From assembly GCF_003286915.1 (NCBI RefSeq), contig NZ_QMFY01000021.1:17775-81774 (forward strand): a DNA stretch of 64,000 bases. Direction: 5' to 3'. Positions 1 through 10,800 of the stretch are shown in pieces. The notes below the pieces were generated by a model that saw only the letters and a list, made by a program, of their open reading frames with translations, was not told the DNA's origin and made no database searches. The number at the start of each line of letters is the position of its first letter. The stretch's first letter is position 1. Origin of the DNA: Pseudochryseolinea flava (GTDB taxonomy: Bacteria > Bacteroidota > Bacteroidia > Cytophagales > Cyclobacteriaceae). Made by a program: the position numbers and the translations under genes.

Positions 1-1036
1 TAACGGCTTTATTCCAGGCATAATTACCGGTGAACTGAATCATCTGCATGTAGCGATCACGTTGTGCCGGTGTTAAATTCCCCAGGCGAACAAAGTCAGC
101 AAAAGCCTTCGCAAAAATTCCTTTGAACAATCCTCCGTCACCTTGCCCTGTCTCGTTCAGAAAGAAAACACCACCGTTGTAATTCCTAAAGTTCATCACA
201 AATTCACAGGCCTTGATCGCATCATCGAGATAAGACTGCGTGCCTGTGATGATATTTAATTCAAGCGACGCCGTGATAAACATACCTGAGTTGTATGAAA
301 ACTGCCAACCTTCATCGAAGTTTCCGGGAGCGTCCCAAATACCGCCATTAGCATTAAAGACGTTAGCTTTCATCCACGCATGAATATCTTTTGCCATCTG
401 CAGATTGGCATTATCGCCTTCTAACTTGTAAAGACGTGCAGCCATCACGATCGCAGGACTATTCCCGATGGAATTGTTACAAGGTGTCGTACAACCTTTC
501 TTCCACGACATCTTTCCGCCGGAATAGCCTGTTTTTATTTCGGTCCATATTTGATGCGCAGCGTCAAGAAATTCGTTGTCTTTCGTAGCATAGTAACAAT
601 TCAACGCCGCTAAGCCAAGCCATTCGAGATCGTCATAATAATCATTGCGATACGTTCCAGCGCCGTATCGATTATACTTACGAATTCCAGCAATGATGCT
701 CTTCATACGGTTATAGTACACAACGTTTCTTGTGCGCTGGTAAGCGTCAGCCAGACCTTCTAATGCATGTGCCGTTACCCAATAACCATACACATAGGGA
801 TCGTTATCAGATGCGCTGTTGAACTTATAATACGATTGATCTGCCGACATAAAAATATTCTGCAGTGCAATTTGCATGTTCTCGGCGCGCTCGTCAGTTA
901 CCTGTGCCTTTGCAGGTTGTAAAAACACCAAACATAAAATCAGTAATAAAATACTTGAACGAAATTCTCTCACACCACCCACCAACACATCGGTTTCTCT
1001 TTGCATGCTCACCGCACGCATGTGTACGTTTTTCAT
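1..1036 (-). CDS. GH76 family alpha-1,6-mannanase-like glycosidase (3' end outside window)
   Basis: Secreted glycoside hydrolase that probably cleaves alpha-1,6-mannan backbones. About 345 residues are visible and the C-terminus lies beyond the left edge. The paired aspartates typical of GH76 are seen in YYDDLEWLGLA near residue 133, followed by aromatic-rich (alpha/alpha) barrel stretches such as CNNSIGNSPA and WQFSYNSGMF. A hydrophobic signal segment ending PAKAQ sits about 25 to 45 residues after the first ATG. The long charged leader before it suggests the true start may be the in-frame GTG at 973, which gives a normal signal peptide. It is the last visible gene of the minus-strand SusCD locus, which fits extracellular or periplasmic mannan processing. 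GH76 assignment is by motif; the exact linkage is inferred. Confidence 0.8.
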   Translation of the reverse strand, partial: MKNVHMRAVSMQRETDVLVGGVREFRSSILLLILCLVFLQPAKAQVTDERAENMQIALQNIFMSADQSYYKFNSASDNDPYVYGYWVTAHALEGLADAYQRTRNVVYYNRMKSIIAGIRKYNRYGAGTYRNDYYDDLEWLGLAALNCYYATKDNEFLDAAHQIWTEIKTGYSGGKMSWKKGCTTPCNNSIGNSPAIVMAARLYKLEGDNANLQMAKDIHAWMKANVFNANGGIWDAPGNFDEGWQFSYNSGMFITASLELNIITGTQSYLDDAIKACEFVMNFRNYNGGVFFLNETGQGDGGLFKGIFAKAFADFVRLGNLTPAQRDRYMQMIQFTGNYAWNKAV

Positions 1037-1136
1037 AGTTGTAACTTTTTTGGGTTGTTTATTTCTATCGACCAAAGCTTTCCTTACTGAAGAGATGGAT
1101 GGCGTTACGTTTTACTAATCATTTTGAAAAAATATT

Positions 1137-4100
1137 TTACTTGATCACCTTAATTTTCACATTCCTAAACCATACCTGATTTCCATGGTCCTGCAGTGCG
1201 ATGTGCCCTTTCCGCGATTTCCCAAATCCAGGCATATCTTTGAATTTACTTTTGGAGACCAAATCATTCCAAGCTTGGGTGTTCATCTCAAATGAAACGA
1301 CACGATGTCCATTCAACCAAAACTCATACTTACCGCGATTAGCGATGAGTCTAATGCGATTCCACTCTCCGACAGGATTCACGGCGACAAAATTACTTTC
1401 GATCAAATCATAGAGGTCGCCCGCACGATGCTTCTCGATTCTTGCATCCGGATGACAAAGATTGTCGAGTATCTGCATCTCCGGACCAGTTTGCCAGACA
1501 GCATTGTATTCATTCGCCTCGACAACATTAAAGATGATGCCGCTATTCCCGCACTTCTCAATTTTCCACTCGAGGGCCAATTCATAATTCTCATATTCGT
1601 CGACCGTGATAATGTCGCCACCTTCTAAGTTGTTCGGTGCATTGAATGGTTTGTTTAATGTGAGTGCGCCGTCCCTCACAACCCATGCGCTACCGGTTTT
1701 CTCACGTTTATAAGATCGCCAGCCTGCTGTGGTCTTTCCATCGAACAACAACTTCCACCCTTCTTTCACTTCTGCTTCTGTCAACGTGTTCGCTGCAATC
1801 TTCACCTGCGGCGAAGTAAAACCTGGCGTATGCTGTGGAATTTGATTTAGCGTATACCACGCTTCGGTAGCCCACAAACTTAGATTTGCTTTGGACTTAA
1901 ACACACCTTTCAACCTAATGTACACGATATGATTTGGCTGCATGCCGTCTATTGCCAAGAATACTTTCTTACGATCGGCGGATACGTTAACCGATTTCAC
2001 GGCCAATTTTCGTTCGTCTAATTTAGGCCCGCCGTAGTCAGCGGTAGGCTTGTAATACCATTGCTTAACTTCATAATCTTCTATTGCATTACCATCACCA
2101 TCAGCAATCGGTTCTGTCATTTCTATCTCCATTCCATTTGTCTTGGCGCGCACGGCGAGCATTTCAAAAGTTGGATTACCAGTCCAAATCATTTTCTGAA
2201 GACCAAACCATTTTCCGCCTGCATGCGACCAATTGCCTGGATTACCAATCATACCTGCATACAGCGCACCATCAGATCCCCACACAGCGCGATTCACACC
2301 ACCTTCCAAGCCTTGTGTAAAGCGGAACACAACGCCTTGGTAATCGCCGTTCACTTTTTCCATGAACACACGCTTGAAACCACCATGGGTAACCTCGCCA
2401 TGAAGCATCTGTCCTTTATAAGGGCCAACGTTAATCGGTACTGGCTGACTTGGCGAGTTACCAATATCATCTTGAGGCAGCCACACTACGGGCAATTTCT
2501 CTTTGAGCGTTGCTGTGCCTTCCGGATCAACGGAACGCGATCCATACCATGCACCTGGAATGATGTGCAACAGTTTACTTGACGGAACCCAATCGCCTTG
2601 ATTGTCGGTGACAAATAATTCTCCTGCAACATCGACGTTAATACCATTCGGTGTACGCAGACCGCTGGCAATAAACTCGAAACTTCCATCCTTTTTCGAA
2701 ATCTTAATAACCTTACCGCGATCTGGAATTTGAGGCTGCGTGCTTGCGCCACCCGGATTGATTGCTGTTGCCAACGCCGCGTAGAAATAGCCGTCTTTAT
2801 ATGCTAATCCAAACGCAAACTCGTGGAAGTTTGCAGACACTTTCCACCCATCGCAAACCGTTTGATATTCGTCGATGATACCATCGCGATCTGTATCAAG
2901 GAGTCGTGTCAGTTCTTGTTTCTGCAAAACATATAGCGTGTCGTTTACGACTTTTACTCCCAAAGGCTCCGCCAACCCTGAGGCTATGCGCGTCACTTTA
3001 ATTTTCTCTGGATCGTGGCGCGTCACGCCCTCAAGTTTATACACTGGTCCGGTAGAATCCCATGTACAGACAATCAAACTGCTGTCGGATAAAAAATCCA
3101 TTCCACCAACCTTAGGCTCAAAAGTAGAAGGTCTGGCTTGTTCTAATTTAAATGATGGATGCAGGCCGGCTTCGTCACGCTTATCACCAGGAACGTTCTT
3201 CACCAATTTATCCATGGAAACATAGGGTATCGAACGCTTAAAGTGTGACTTCGTATGAACAAAGTTATTTTCTTCGATTACCGTAAACGCGCCCTTATCA
3301 TGTGTTGCCCATTGAAGCGATAACATCAAGTCGCCAGCACCTTGATAGTAGATAACCTCAACGGGATGTTTCCCTTTCTTGAGCGTAATCTCAGCTTCTT
3401 TTGGTTGTGCACTGTGGAAACCATCGTTATCGATAAGCATTTTGTTATCCAGCCACATTCTTGAACCATCGTCGCTTACAAGTCTAAAAACAAAATTATC
3501 ATCCTTCTCGACGGTGATAAATCCCTTTGCATGCAGCAACATATTTTCGCGCGATCGCGGCGCATTCTTAAAACTCTCTTGATTGAAATGGAGTACCGGC
3601 GCTACCATTGTGTAAATCGGATCGCGTTGCTTGGGCAACTCGTAAAGATCATTGCCACTTGATTCGAGCGTATAAATGGAAGTTGCTAACCCGGGATATT
3701 CCTTGTTCGCATCTAACTGTTCAAAGGCATTTTTTTCATCTAGATCAACGGTTACAAAAGATTTCCCAGCCGTGATATTGTTATTGCCTTCAACTTTTGT
3801 TTCAAATTTTTCACCATCCAGCGATAACACGTAAGTTATCATCTTTGCTGCATCTTCAGGCGTCAGGTCAGGGTGCGCCGACATTGGAACCGCTCCCCAA
3901 TTACCAGACCCGCCGTCAATAACTTTTTCTGCTAATGTATTCAGGTTCGCCTCTGTCGATGCGTACTTTTTGGCAATGTCTAGATATGCAGGTCCAACTG
4001 TTTTTACTTTTTCATTGTGGCACGTTTTACAATCTGATGTTTCGATCAATGACGCACCCTGTGCAACTACATCGACTGGCTGTGCTTCTTTCTCTTCTAC

Positions 4101-4823
4101 CTTCTCTTCGAAACCGGGATGAAAGTAAACTTGAAGATTTGTCTTGTCTTGCGCATTTAATAAAACTTCAACGTCAACCTCATGTGTTGTGCCCTTCGCA
4201 TCTTTTTTCTCATTGCTTTTGATGACCTTTAAATCGCCAGTGGAACTATAGTCATCTGGCTGTTGAAGATTCGAGAGCTTTGTTTTGATTTTAACCTTCG
4301 TCTCTACAGTAGCGTTAACGATCTGAAATGTTCGCGTGAGACCAGGCTGATCTCCTCTCGATTCATACTCCGGCGTTTCATCCATGAGAACCGTGTTTCC
4401 ATTTTCATCCGACAATTCAAAATGGAATGTCACTTTATCATTCTTGATGCTGTATCCCTTGAAATTGGTCTTCGCTGGCGATTCATTTTCTCCACGCACC
4501 AAATACCAAAAGTCTTCGTCCTGCTGAACGAAGTAGGCATACCCTTTTGAGGACGGTTGCGGTCCATGGTGAGTTGTGTAAACAGCACCGTCGAAAATCA
4601 CGCCACCCTTCCAAGCTTTATATAACTCACATGTTTGTGCGCTATATGCGACATAGAGGTTGTCGTTCAAAGCCACGGTAATCATCCGCGGCTTGCTATC
4701 GAGTACCGACCTGAACACCCATGGATCACGCGGGCGTTTGATTTCCTTCCTAGAATTACAACTGATGAAACTTAATGTGAGCAGGCTTACTGCTAATAAT
4801 TGGAGTATGTTTTTTCTGATCAT
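1137..4823 (-). CDS. Multidomain lipoprotein: cytochrome c, PA14, PQQ-type propeller and DUF1080 hydrolase
   Basis: A 1228-residue envelope lipoprotein (lipobox FISC, Cys near residue 22). Order seen: an N-terminal all-beta region; a class I cytochrome c domain with CKTCHN near 264 and a likely distal Met in VPMSAHP near 313; a PA14-like carbohydrate-binding domain (about 390-525, LVSDDGSRMWLD); a glucose/sorbosone-dehydrogenase or PVC-type beta-propeller (about 590-880, LRTPNGINVD); and a C-terminal DUF1080/3-keto-disaccharide hydrolase-like domain (about 1040-1228, starting WKLLFDGKTTAGW). The family pattern suggests oxidation of a sugar with electrons passed to heme, joined to cleavage of the keto-sugar. 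This coupling is inferred. It lies 51 bp after the SusE-like gene, across a terminator-like hairpin, so its transcription may be partly separate. Confidence 0.85.
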   Translation of the reverse strand: MIRKNILQLLAVSLLTLSFISCNSRKEIKRPRDPWVFRSVLDSKPRMITVALNDNLYVAYSAQTCELYKAWKGGVIFDGAVYTTHHGPQPSSKGYAYFVQQDEDFWYLVRGENESPAKTNFKGYSIKNDKVTFHFELSDENGNTVLMDETPEYESRGDQPGLTRTFQIVNATVETKVKIKTKLSNLQQPDDYSSTGDLKVIKSNEKKDAKGTTHEVDVEVLLNAQDKTNLQVYFHPGFEEKVEEKEAQPVDVVAQGASLIETSDCKTCHNEKVKTVGPAYLDIAKKYASTEANLNTLAEKVIDGGSGNWGAVPMSAHPDLTPEDAAKMITYVLSLDGEKFETKVEGNNNITAGKSFVTVDLDEKNAFEQLDANKEYPGLATSIYTLESSGNDLYELPKQRDPIYTMVAPVLHFNQESFKNAPRSRENMLLHAKGFITVEKDDNFVFRLVSDDGSRMWLDNKMLIDNDGFHSAQPKEAEITLKKGKHPVEVIYYQGAGDLMLSLQWATHDKGAFTVIEENNFVHTKSHFKRSIPYVSMDKLVKNVPGDKRDEAGLHPSFKLEQARPSTFEPKVGGMDFLSDSSLIVCTWDSTGPVYKLEGVTRHDPEKIKVTRIASGLAEPLGVKVVNDTLYVLQKQELTRLLDTDRDGIIDEYQTVCDGWKVSANFHEFAFGLAYKDGYFYAALATAINPGGASTQPQIPDRGKVIKISKKDGSFEFIASGLRTPNGINVDVAGELFVTDNQGDWVPSSKLLHIIPGAWYGSRSVDPEGTATLKEKLPVVWLPQDDIGNSPSQPVPINVGPYKGQMLHGEVTHGGFKRVFMEKVNGDYQGVVFRFTQGLEGGVNRAVWGSDGALYAGMIGNPGNWSHAGGKWFGLQKMIWTGNPTFEMLAVRAKTNGMEIEMTEPIADGDGNAIEDYEVKQWYYKPTADYGGPKLDERKLAVKSVNVSADRKKVFLAIDGMQPNHIVYIRLKGVFKSKANLSLWATEAWYTLNQIPQHTPGFTSPQVKIAANTLTEAEVKEGWKLLFDGKTTAGWRSYKREKTGSAWVVRDGALTLNKPFNAPNNLEGGDIITVDEYENYELALEWKIEKCGNSGIIFNVVEANEYNAVWQTGPEMQILDNLCHPDARIEKHRAGDLYDLIESNFVAVNPVGEWNRIRLIANRGKYEFWLNGHRVVSFEMNTQAWNDLVSKSKFKDMPGFGKSRKGHIALQDHGNQVWFRNVKIKVIK

Positions 4824-4835
4824 TTTTTAAGATAT

Positions 4836-4866
4836 AAAAAGAACCCTGGGATTAAAACATCCCAGG
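4836..4866 (-). terminator. Rho-independent terminator after SusE-like gene
   Basis: On the minus strand CCTGGGAT and ATCCCAGG form an 8-bp perfect stem with a 6-nt loop, followed by GTTCTTTTTAT. It sits just after the SusE-like stop codon and before the fusion lipoprotein gene, so it probably ends or attenuates the susC-susD-susE transcript. Confidence 0.75.
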
Positions 4867-4874
4867 ATGAATGC

Positions 4875-6050
4875 TTACTGCTTTATGATGGTAATGGTCT
4901 CTTTAAGCTGATTAATGGTGATTTTATACATACCATCTTCTCCTACCTTCACCTTAAAATTGTTAGCAGGCGTTCCATCTTCAGTAAAGGCAACCTGCGT
5001 CGTGCTAATACTTGCATCTGCAGCCGGCGCAACGAATGAAGCCTGATTCAAATCCTTCGTTGTCAAAAATCTAAAGTACCCATCGCCGCTAGATTTTAGT
5101 TCGCCCGTCCATGTGAACACGTTGGCATCGACACCATCTTTTGTCATCGCGATTGCGTTCGCGGCATCCCAACCTGCAGTCGTCGCATCGCCAATGAGAT
5201 AAATATTTTGATATGGGGTAAAGGGTGTGATTTTGATAAAACCAATCGTACTGATGTTCAATAGAATTTTATAGGCGCCCGGTGTGTCAATGATCCATTT
5301 GTTGTCGGGGGTTCCTCCTGGCGTTAGTTTTACACTGGTGCTCGTGATCGCGGGATGATTTACCGGAGGCATGTAGAAATCTGCACCCCAACTGCCCGTT
5401 GCCACAGGAATCTTAAACTCACCTGCCTTCAGTACCTCGTTGTATTTAAACTGATAAGCGTTTAATGGATCGCTCACCATTACATTGGGATCACCAATAT
5501 TCCAACCATTCGGTGTAGCGTTTCCGACAATCCACAATTTCGTGTACGCAGGCGGTGGCTCCACTTTGTTATCAGGCGTTACAGACAACGTTATTGTATT
5601 GGATGATGCTGTCTTATTATTATCCGCAATAGCTACCACGGCAGAATATACAATTACGTTTACACTGGCTACCTCACCCACCGTTAAGTCAAGCTCATCA
5701 AGAAGGATGCCGTTGAATTCTACATTGGTAAATTTCTTATTCACTTCCGTCGACACATCAACTGTATCCGATTCTTCTCCCGACATCAAGATTAACTTGT
5801 TAACGACATGAGAATTTTTCTTCGCGGTCCAAGTAAAAGAGACTGCTTCATCGAAAGGCTTTGTATTGTCAATAACAACCGTAGTCTTCGAAGCGGATAG
5901 TGTTCCGGTTTCCAATGGTGGAATCGTTGGCGCATCTAATTCCTTGTCGCAAGAACTTATCATTATCGCGAATAGCAGCAGTGCACAGCTAAACACAACA
6001 CCTGTGCCTCGCCCTGTATATGCCATACTTTTGTCATTCAAATTTTTCAT
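4875..6050 (-). CDS. SusE-like outer-membrane starch/glycan-binding lipoprotein
   Basis: Surface lipoprotein that would help capture glycan for the adjacent SusCD transporter. The signal peptide ends in the lipobox MISSC (Cys34). Residues about 40-160 resemble the SusE N-terminal Ig-like domain. They are followed by two related beta-sandwich modules beginning LWIVGNATPNGW (about 172) and IYLIGDATTAGW (about 285), as in the tandem C-terminal carbohydrate-binding modules of SusE/SusF proteins. Length (391) is normal. The gene follows susD by 19 bp, as expected for a third gene of a SusCDE operon. The substrate cannot be read from sequence; the GH76 gene downstream hints at mannan. Confidence 0.85.
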   Translation of the reverse strand: MKNLNDKSMAYTGRGTGVVFSCALLLFAIMISSCDKELDAPTIPPLETGTLSASKTTVVIDNTKPFDEAVSFTWTAKKNSHVVNKLILMSGEESDTVDVSTEVNKKFTNVEFNGILLDELDLTVGEVASVNVIVYSAVVAIADNNKTASSNTITLSVTPDNKVEPPPAYTKLWIVGNATPNGWNIGDPNVMVSDPLNAYQFKYNEVLKAGEFKIPVATGSWGADFYMPPVNHPAITSTSVKLTPGGTPDNKWIIDTPGAYKILLNISTIGFIKITPFTPYQNIYLIGDATTAGWDAANAIAMTKDGVDANVFTWTGELKSSGDGYFRFLTTKDLNQASFVAPAADASISTTQVAFTEDGTPANNFKVKVGEDGMYKITINQLKETITIIKQ

Positions 6051-6069
6051 AATGGTTCATGTATGAAGT

Positions 6070-7788
6070 TTAATAACCAGGATTTGGCTTAAGATTTGTC
6101 GAAAGCGTCATGATGTTTCTGCCTATCGGGTATATTTTTGTATGATCGTCGGTATCTGGAAGTTTATCCCACCAAGTTCCGCTGTTGAACACACCCCAAC
6201 GAACGAGATCAGTACGTCTACGTCCTTCACCGATAAATTCACGCCCCCATTCATCTAACATTTCAATGTCTGTCAACTCGCTACCACTCACAGAATATAA
6301 GCTGGTTGAGCCCTCAGGATAATTCCGTTTCCTTACTGTATTTAACAAGGCAGCCGCGGCCGCTTTATCTCCTGCTCTGTATTTGCATTCTGCGAGCGAA
6401 TAATAAATCTCAGCGTACCGAATTTCTGCATAGGCTGAGGCAAGTTTATTGGCATCGGCTGTTGGGTAGAATGGATACTTCACAAGCCAAACGCCGGAAT
6501 TATCATCGGCGTGGTTCATGTTGGAAACTTTATCTTCCAGCGCTTGTCCTGGTGGTGTGTCTTTAAAAAAGCCTACTTGATCTCTGCTGAAAATGGTATA
6601 ACCGCGATTGCTTTTTAAGTTTACAATCTTTCCTTGCGCTGCATCAAAGTAAGGTAAGTATCCATAAAGAAACATTCCCTCTCTTGTGCTATTGCCGAGG
6701 TTTCGATACTTCTTCAACCGCAGGTCATCAGGATACTTTTGAAATTTCACAAAAGGCTTTCCTAGCGCGAACGGATATTCAACACTATCAACGTCACGAC
6801 CAGGTTGCAACGCAAAGCGTGTATTGAAACCTATTACATCGAGTCCAAAGTATTTACCTGCCTGATGTGGCGCCATCCAGCCAAACATATCGCCACTGTA
6901 ATGCCAGTGTGTCCTGGAAAAACTCGAAGGGAAACCGAATACAACTTCTGGAGATGTAACGTTTGTATAATCGAACGGCGCGTCCCAACGACTTTCAATT
7001 TGATAATCACCGTAATCACCTTCCATAAAATTCTCACAAATCGTTGCACACTCAGCATATTTCTCTTGGTCGATGTAAACTTTGGCATTGAGATACAAAC
7101 GTACGAGGAGTGCTGCTGCGCCACCTTTCGTCCAACGACCGATTGCATTTTCGCCAAGCGCCTCGCGTGTTGGAAGATTAGGAATCGCCTCTAATAATTC
7201 TTTCTCAAGAAAATTAAATACTTCTTGGGGTGTTGATTGTTCAGGCATAAAGCTCTCGCCTTTCACTTTCGTCACGATAGGAATATTTCTGTAAAGATCG
7301 AATGCACGCAAATGATACCAAGCGCGAAGTGCTCTTAATTCAGCAATAAAATCCGCCTTCTCCGCTTCCGTTAAACCGAACTTCACCGGATCTATTTTTT
7401 CAATATCTTCCAATGAATTCGTCGCTAAGCTGATGCCCTGATACAACGCGTTCCACATGTCGTTCGTGTAGTTATCTTGATCCGTCCAAGTGTGGTAATG
7501 GCTACGTTGATAAACACCGCCATCGAACCAATCGCCATCACGGTTGGGCGTCATCAATTGGTCTCCCGATAGTTCTTGAGCGTAGTACAAACCGCCGCCT
7601 TGAATAGACCAATATCCATGTTCAAAGGATCGTAAAAAATCACGAATCACATCATCCTTTGTTTGCAAAAAAGTCTCTGAAGTTATTCTATCATACAGCG
7701 TCTCATCGAGGTCGGTACAGCTGTTGGACGACAGCATTAACACCAATGACAACGCGATGCTAATCTTATATCTTATGATTGATTTCAT
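6070..7788 (-). CDS. SusD/RagB family nutrient-uptake lipoprotein
   Basis: Surface-exposed lid that loads substrate into the SusC channel. I start at the ATG giving MKSIIRYK, with the lipobox ending in Cys24 (SSNSC); an in-frame TTG three codons upstream is less likely. Family signatures include an early LDETLYDR segment, TPR-like helices (LRALRAWYHLRAFDLYR), and the C-terminal RYAEIYYSLAECKYRAG and EWGREFIGEGRRRTDLVRWG motifs. At 572 residues it is a standard length. It is 20 bp downstream of its susC partner and upstream of the SusE-like gene, so the three are almost certainly cotranscribed. Confidence 0.93.
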   Translation of the reverse strand: MKSIIRYKISIALSLVLMLSSNSCTDLDETLYDRITSETFLQTKDDVIRDFLRSFEHGYWSIQGGGLYYAQELSGDQLMTPNRDGDWFDGGVYQRSHYHTWTDQDNYTNDMWNALYQGISLATNSLEDIEKIDPVKFGLTEAEKADFIAELRALRAWYHLRAFDLYRNIPIVTKVKGESFMPEQSTPQEVFNFLEKELLEAIPNLPTREALGENAIGRWTKGGAAALLVRLYLNAKVYIDQEKYAECATICENFMEGDYGDYQIESRWDAPFDYTNVTSPEVVFGFPSSFSRTHWHYSGDMFGWMAPHQAGKYFGLDVIGFNTRFALQPGRDVDSVEYPFALGKPFVKFQKYPDDLRLKKYRNLGNSTREGMFLYGYLPYFDAAQGKIVNLKSNRGYTIFSRDQVGFFKDTPPGQALEDKVSNMNHADDNSGVWLVKYPFYPTADANKLASAYAEIRYAEIYYSLAECKYRAGDKAAAAALLNTVRKRNYPEGSTSLYSVSGSELTDIEMLDEWGREFIGEGRRRTDLVRWGVFNSGTWWDKLPDTDDHTKIYPIGRNIMTLSTNLKPNPGY

Positions 7789-7808
7789 ATTCAGCAATTT
7801 GTTTGACG

Positions 7809-10800
7809 TTAAAACTTTAGCTGTAAACCAGCGATTAATTGAAGTGACGATGGATAGTAGGCCAATGATGTGTTGATTCCGGGCGACAAACCGTTCACAT
7901 TTACAAGTTCCGGATCTCCACCCGTAAATTTGGTGAACGTATACAAGTTCCGCCCAGTGAAGTATACCCTTGCCGACGAAATGAACTTTACCGGCGCGCT
8001 AAAGTTGTAGCTCAGCGTAACGTTATCAATCTTAACGTAGTCCCCTTTCTCTAAGAAATAATCAGACAGCGATGAATATGTTTCTTCGTTTGTAAGCGCG
8101 GAATATTTTCCACCATCGTAAGCTGTTGACAACACATTAACACCTTTTTGTGTTGCTGGTGTTCCGATGAAATAGGCTGTCGTATTGTAGAGATCAAATC
8201 CAAAAGCACCGCGTAGAAATACGCTAAGTGTAAAACTTCCGTACGAAAAATTATTACCAAGACCAGCTGTAAATTTTGGAAGACCATTTCCAACATAACG
8301 TCTATCATCCGCTTTGGCTGTATTCGCCGGAATCACCTCACCAGCTTTGTCATACACCAATAGCCTTCCCGTTGCGTCTACACCAGCTGACTTCCACATG
8401 TAGAAGCTACCGATTCGTCTGCCCTCTTCTAAGCGTTGTGCGTTCAAACCTGAACTCCCCATACCTCCGAGGCCAGCGATGTCTTGATAGTTGTTTCCTT
8501 TATAAAGGTCGTTGGAAAATGAAATGAATTTATTGTTGTTTGTCGCCCCAGCAAATGAAATGGTATACTGAAATTTATCAGAGGTATACGCTTGTGCGTC
8601 GAGTTGTATCTCAACACCAGAATTTTTCATTGTTCCTACGTTAACATAGGTTTGGCCTTGCACATTGGGTGGTACGGGCACATTGTAAAAACCGAGCAGA
8701 TCTTTATTGGTCCGTGAAAAATAATTGACCGTCCCTGAGATTTTGCTTTCAAACAGTTCAAAATCCAAGCCGACATTAAAGTTCTCAGCTTTTTCCCAGC
8801 GAAGATCTGTGTTAATATTTTGACTTGGCCCCCATACTTGATAATAGGTGTTCTGGTATGCATAAAATCCGTATCCAGAGTAGGTATCCAACGACAAGTA
8901 ATTACCAAAATCTTGATTCCCCGTTACACCAAAGTCGGCACGCAATTTCAAATCTTCAATCGCATCAATCTTCGGGAAGAATGATTCATTGATAATGCGC
9001 CACCCGACAGATACGCCTGGAAAACTTCCCCATTTATTTCCTGCACCAAATCGTGACGATCCCTCGCGGCGCAAACTTGCAGAAACATAGTATCTACTCG
9101 CGTAGTCATAGGTAATACGACCGAAGAAGGCAATCAGTCGCGAATCGTTTTTGTAAGACCCCAATCTATTTTGTGGACTTTCAAGAATCCACGTTCCCGT
9201 TCCAAGGTTGTGATAAGTGAGTACATCGGAAGGAAATTGCTCGTTTGAAGCGTTCATCCCACTACTATTAAAATAGTTAAATGAATAGCCTCCCATCACT
9301 TCTACGTCGTGATCATTAACATCGAAGTTGTAGTTACCAATCCATTCAAAAGTTTTTTGATCTGTTTTATTGTAAGCGCGCCCCGCTGTATTTCGTCCAC
9401 CGTTGCTATTGATTCGTCTATTATTGGTCGACGGCGTAAAATTAAAATCAAAGAAGTCACTGGTTTGTTGCCCCAGTGTTATTTGAGAATATAGATTTTT
9501 CAAGATGTTAAGCTTGAACGAGGCACTCCACTCAAGGTATTTCCCTTCTGATCCAGTTTGTACGGTGTTCAATTCTTCCGCAGGATTATATGCGCCGTCA
9601 AATCCCCCTTTATTCAAAACATTAAAATATCTGCTTGGTGCTGTCTCGTCGTACACAGGAAACGTCGGATTCAAGAATAGAGATTGTGTGAATGCACCAT
9701 TGGAATTATCAGATCTCATGGCCAGTGACTGTGACGACAACCCAACACTGGCGTTATCAGCGAACACATATCGTGGCGCAATCGTGACGGTTGCTTCATA
9801 AAGATCATTGGCAGATTTATGATAGAGATTCAACCGCGCTCCATACTCTTCTCTTGCCGATCGCAAGTCGAGCCCGTCCGCATCTCTATAGTCGAACGAA
9901 AGCATGTAATTTGTTGAGTTACTTCCTCCCGACAATTGCAGGGTGTGCTTATGCGATATGGCTGGTGATTTCGTAATAGCTTTGGCCCAATCGGTATCGC
10001 CGCCATAATCTGTACCACGATTATGTTTCAAGAAATCGTCTTTCGACAAAACATCTATTTTGTTCGTGAGGTAGTTAAAACTCACATAACCATCGTAGAA
10101 AGCTTGCGGTGTACTCGCACCGCGTTTCGTTGTAATCAATACAACACCATTGCTACCACGTGTACCGTAGATTGCAGATGCAGCTCCGCCTTTTAACACA
10201 TCAATGGATTCAATGTCATTTTGATTTAAGTTATCAATGTTACCGCCGGGTATCCCATTGATGACAAACAACGGCCCCAGTCCTGCGTTTCGTGATGATA
10301 CACCACGCAATTGAAAGTTGGGCGATGAATTCGGATCCGCTGCCGCTGTATTGGTAATTGAAAGTCCGGCTACCTTTCCTTGTATTGCCATTAGCGCACC
10401 GTTACCGGCCACTTGCAAAATATCTTTCGACGTGAGGTGCGTTACCGTTGTCGTGATATCTTTTTTGTCTTGCGTTCCGTAACCTACCACAACCACTTCA
10501 CTAAGTGATGTGATGTCGGTGATCATCGTTACGTCAACCGTGGTTCGATTAGAGACAGCCACCTCTTGCGTTGCATAACCGATGAATGAAAACACCAATA
10601 CTTCGTTGTTGGACGGTTCACCTGGGATTTGCAAACTGTATTTTCCGCTCGCATCGGTTACAACACCAACGAGCGTACCCTTTAATATTACGTTTACACC
10701 GGGAAGGACAGCACCATCTTCATCGGTTACGGTGCCCGAAATGACCCGATCTGCCCGATTTTCTGCGATTACGGTTCCGGATATTGCCAGACTCAGCTGA

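Noticed and set aside
2061..2582. 173-codon plus-strand frame inside the fusion lipoprotein gene
   Set aside because: It is antisense to a clearly coding region with recognisable domains, has no family motif and no start context; treated as a shadow frame.
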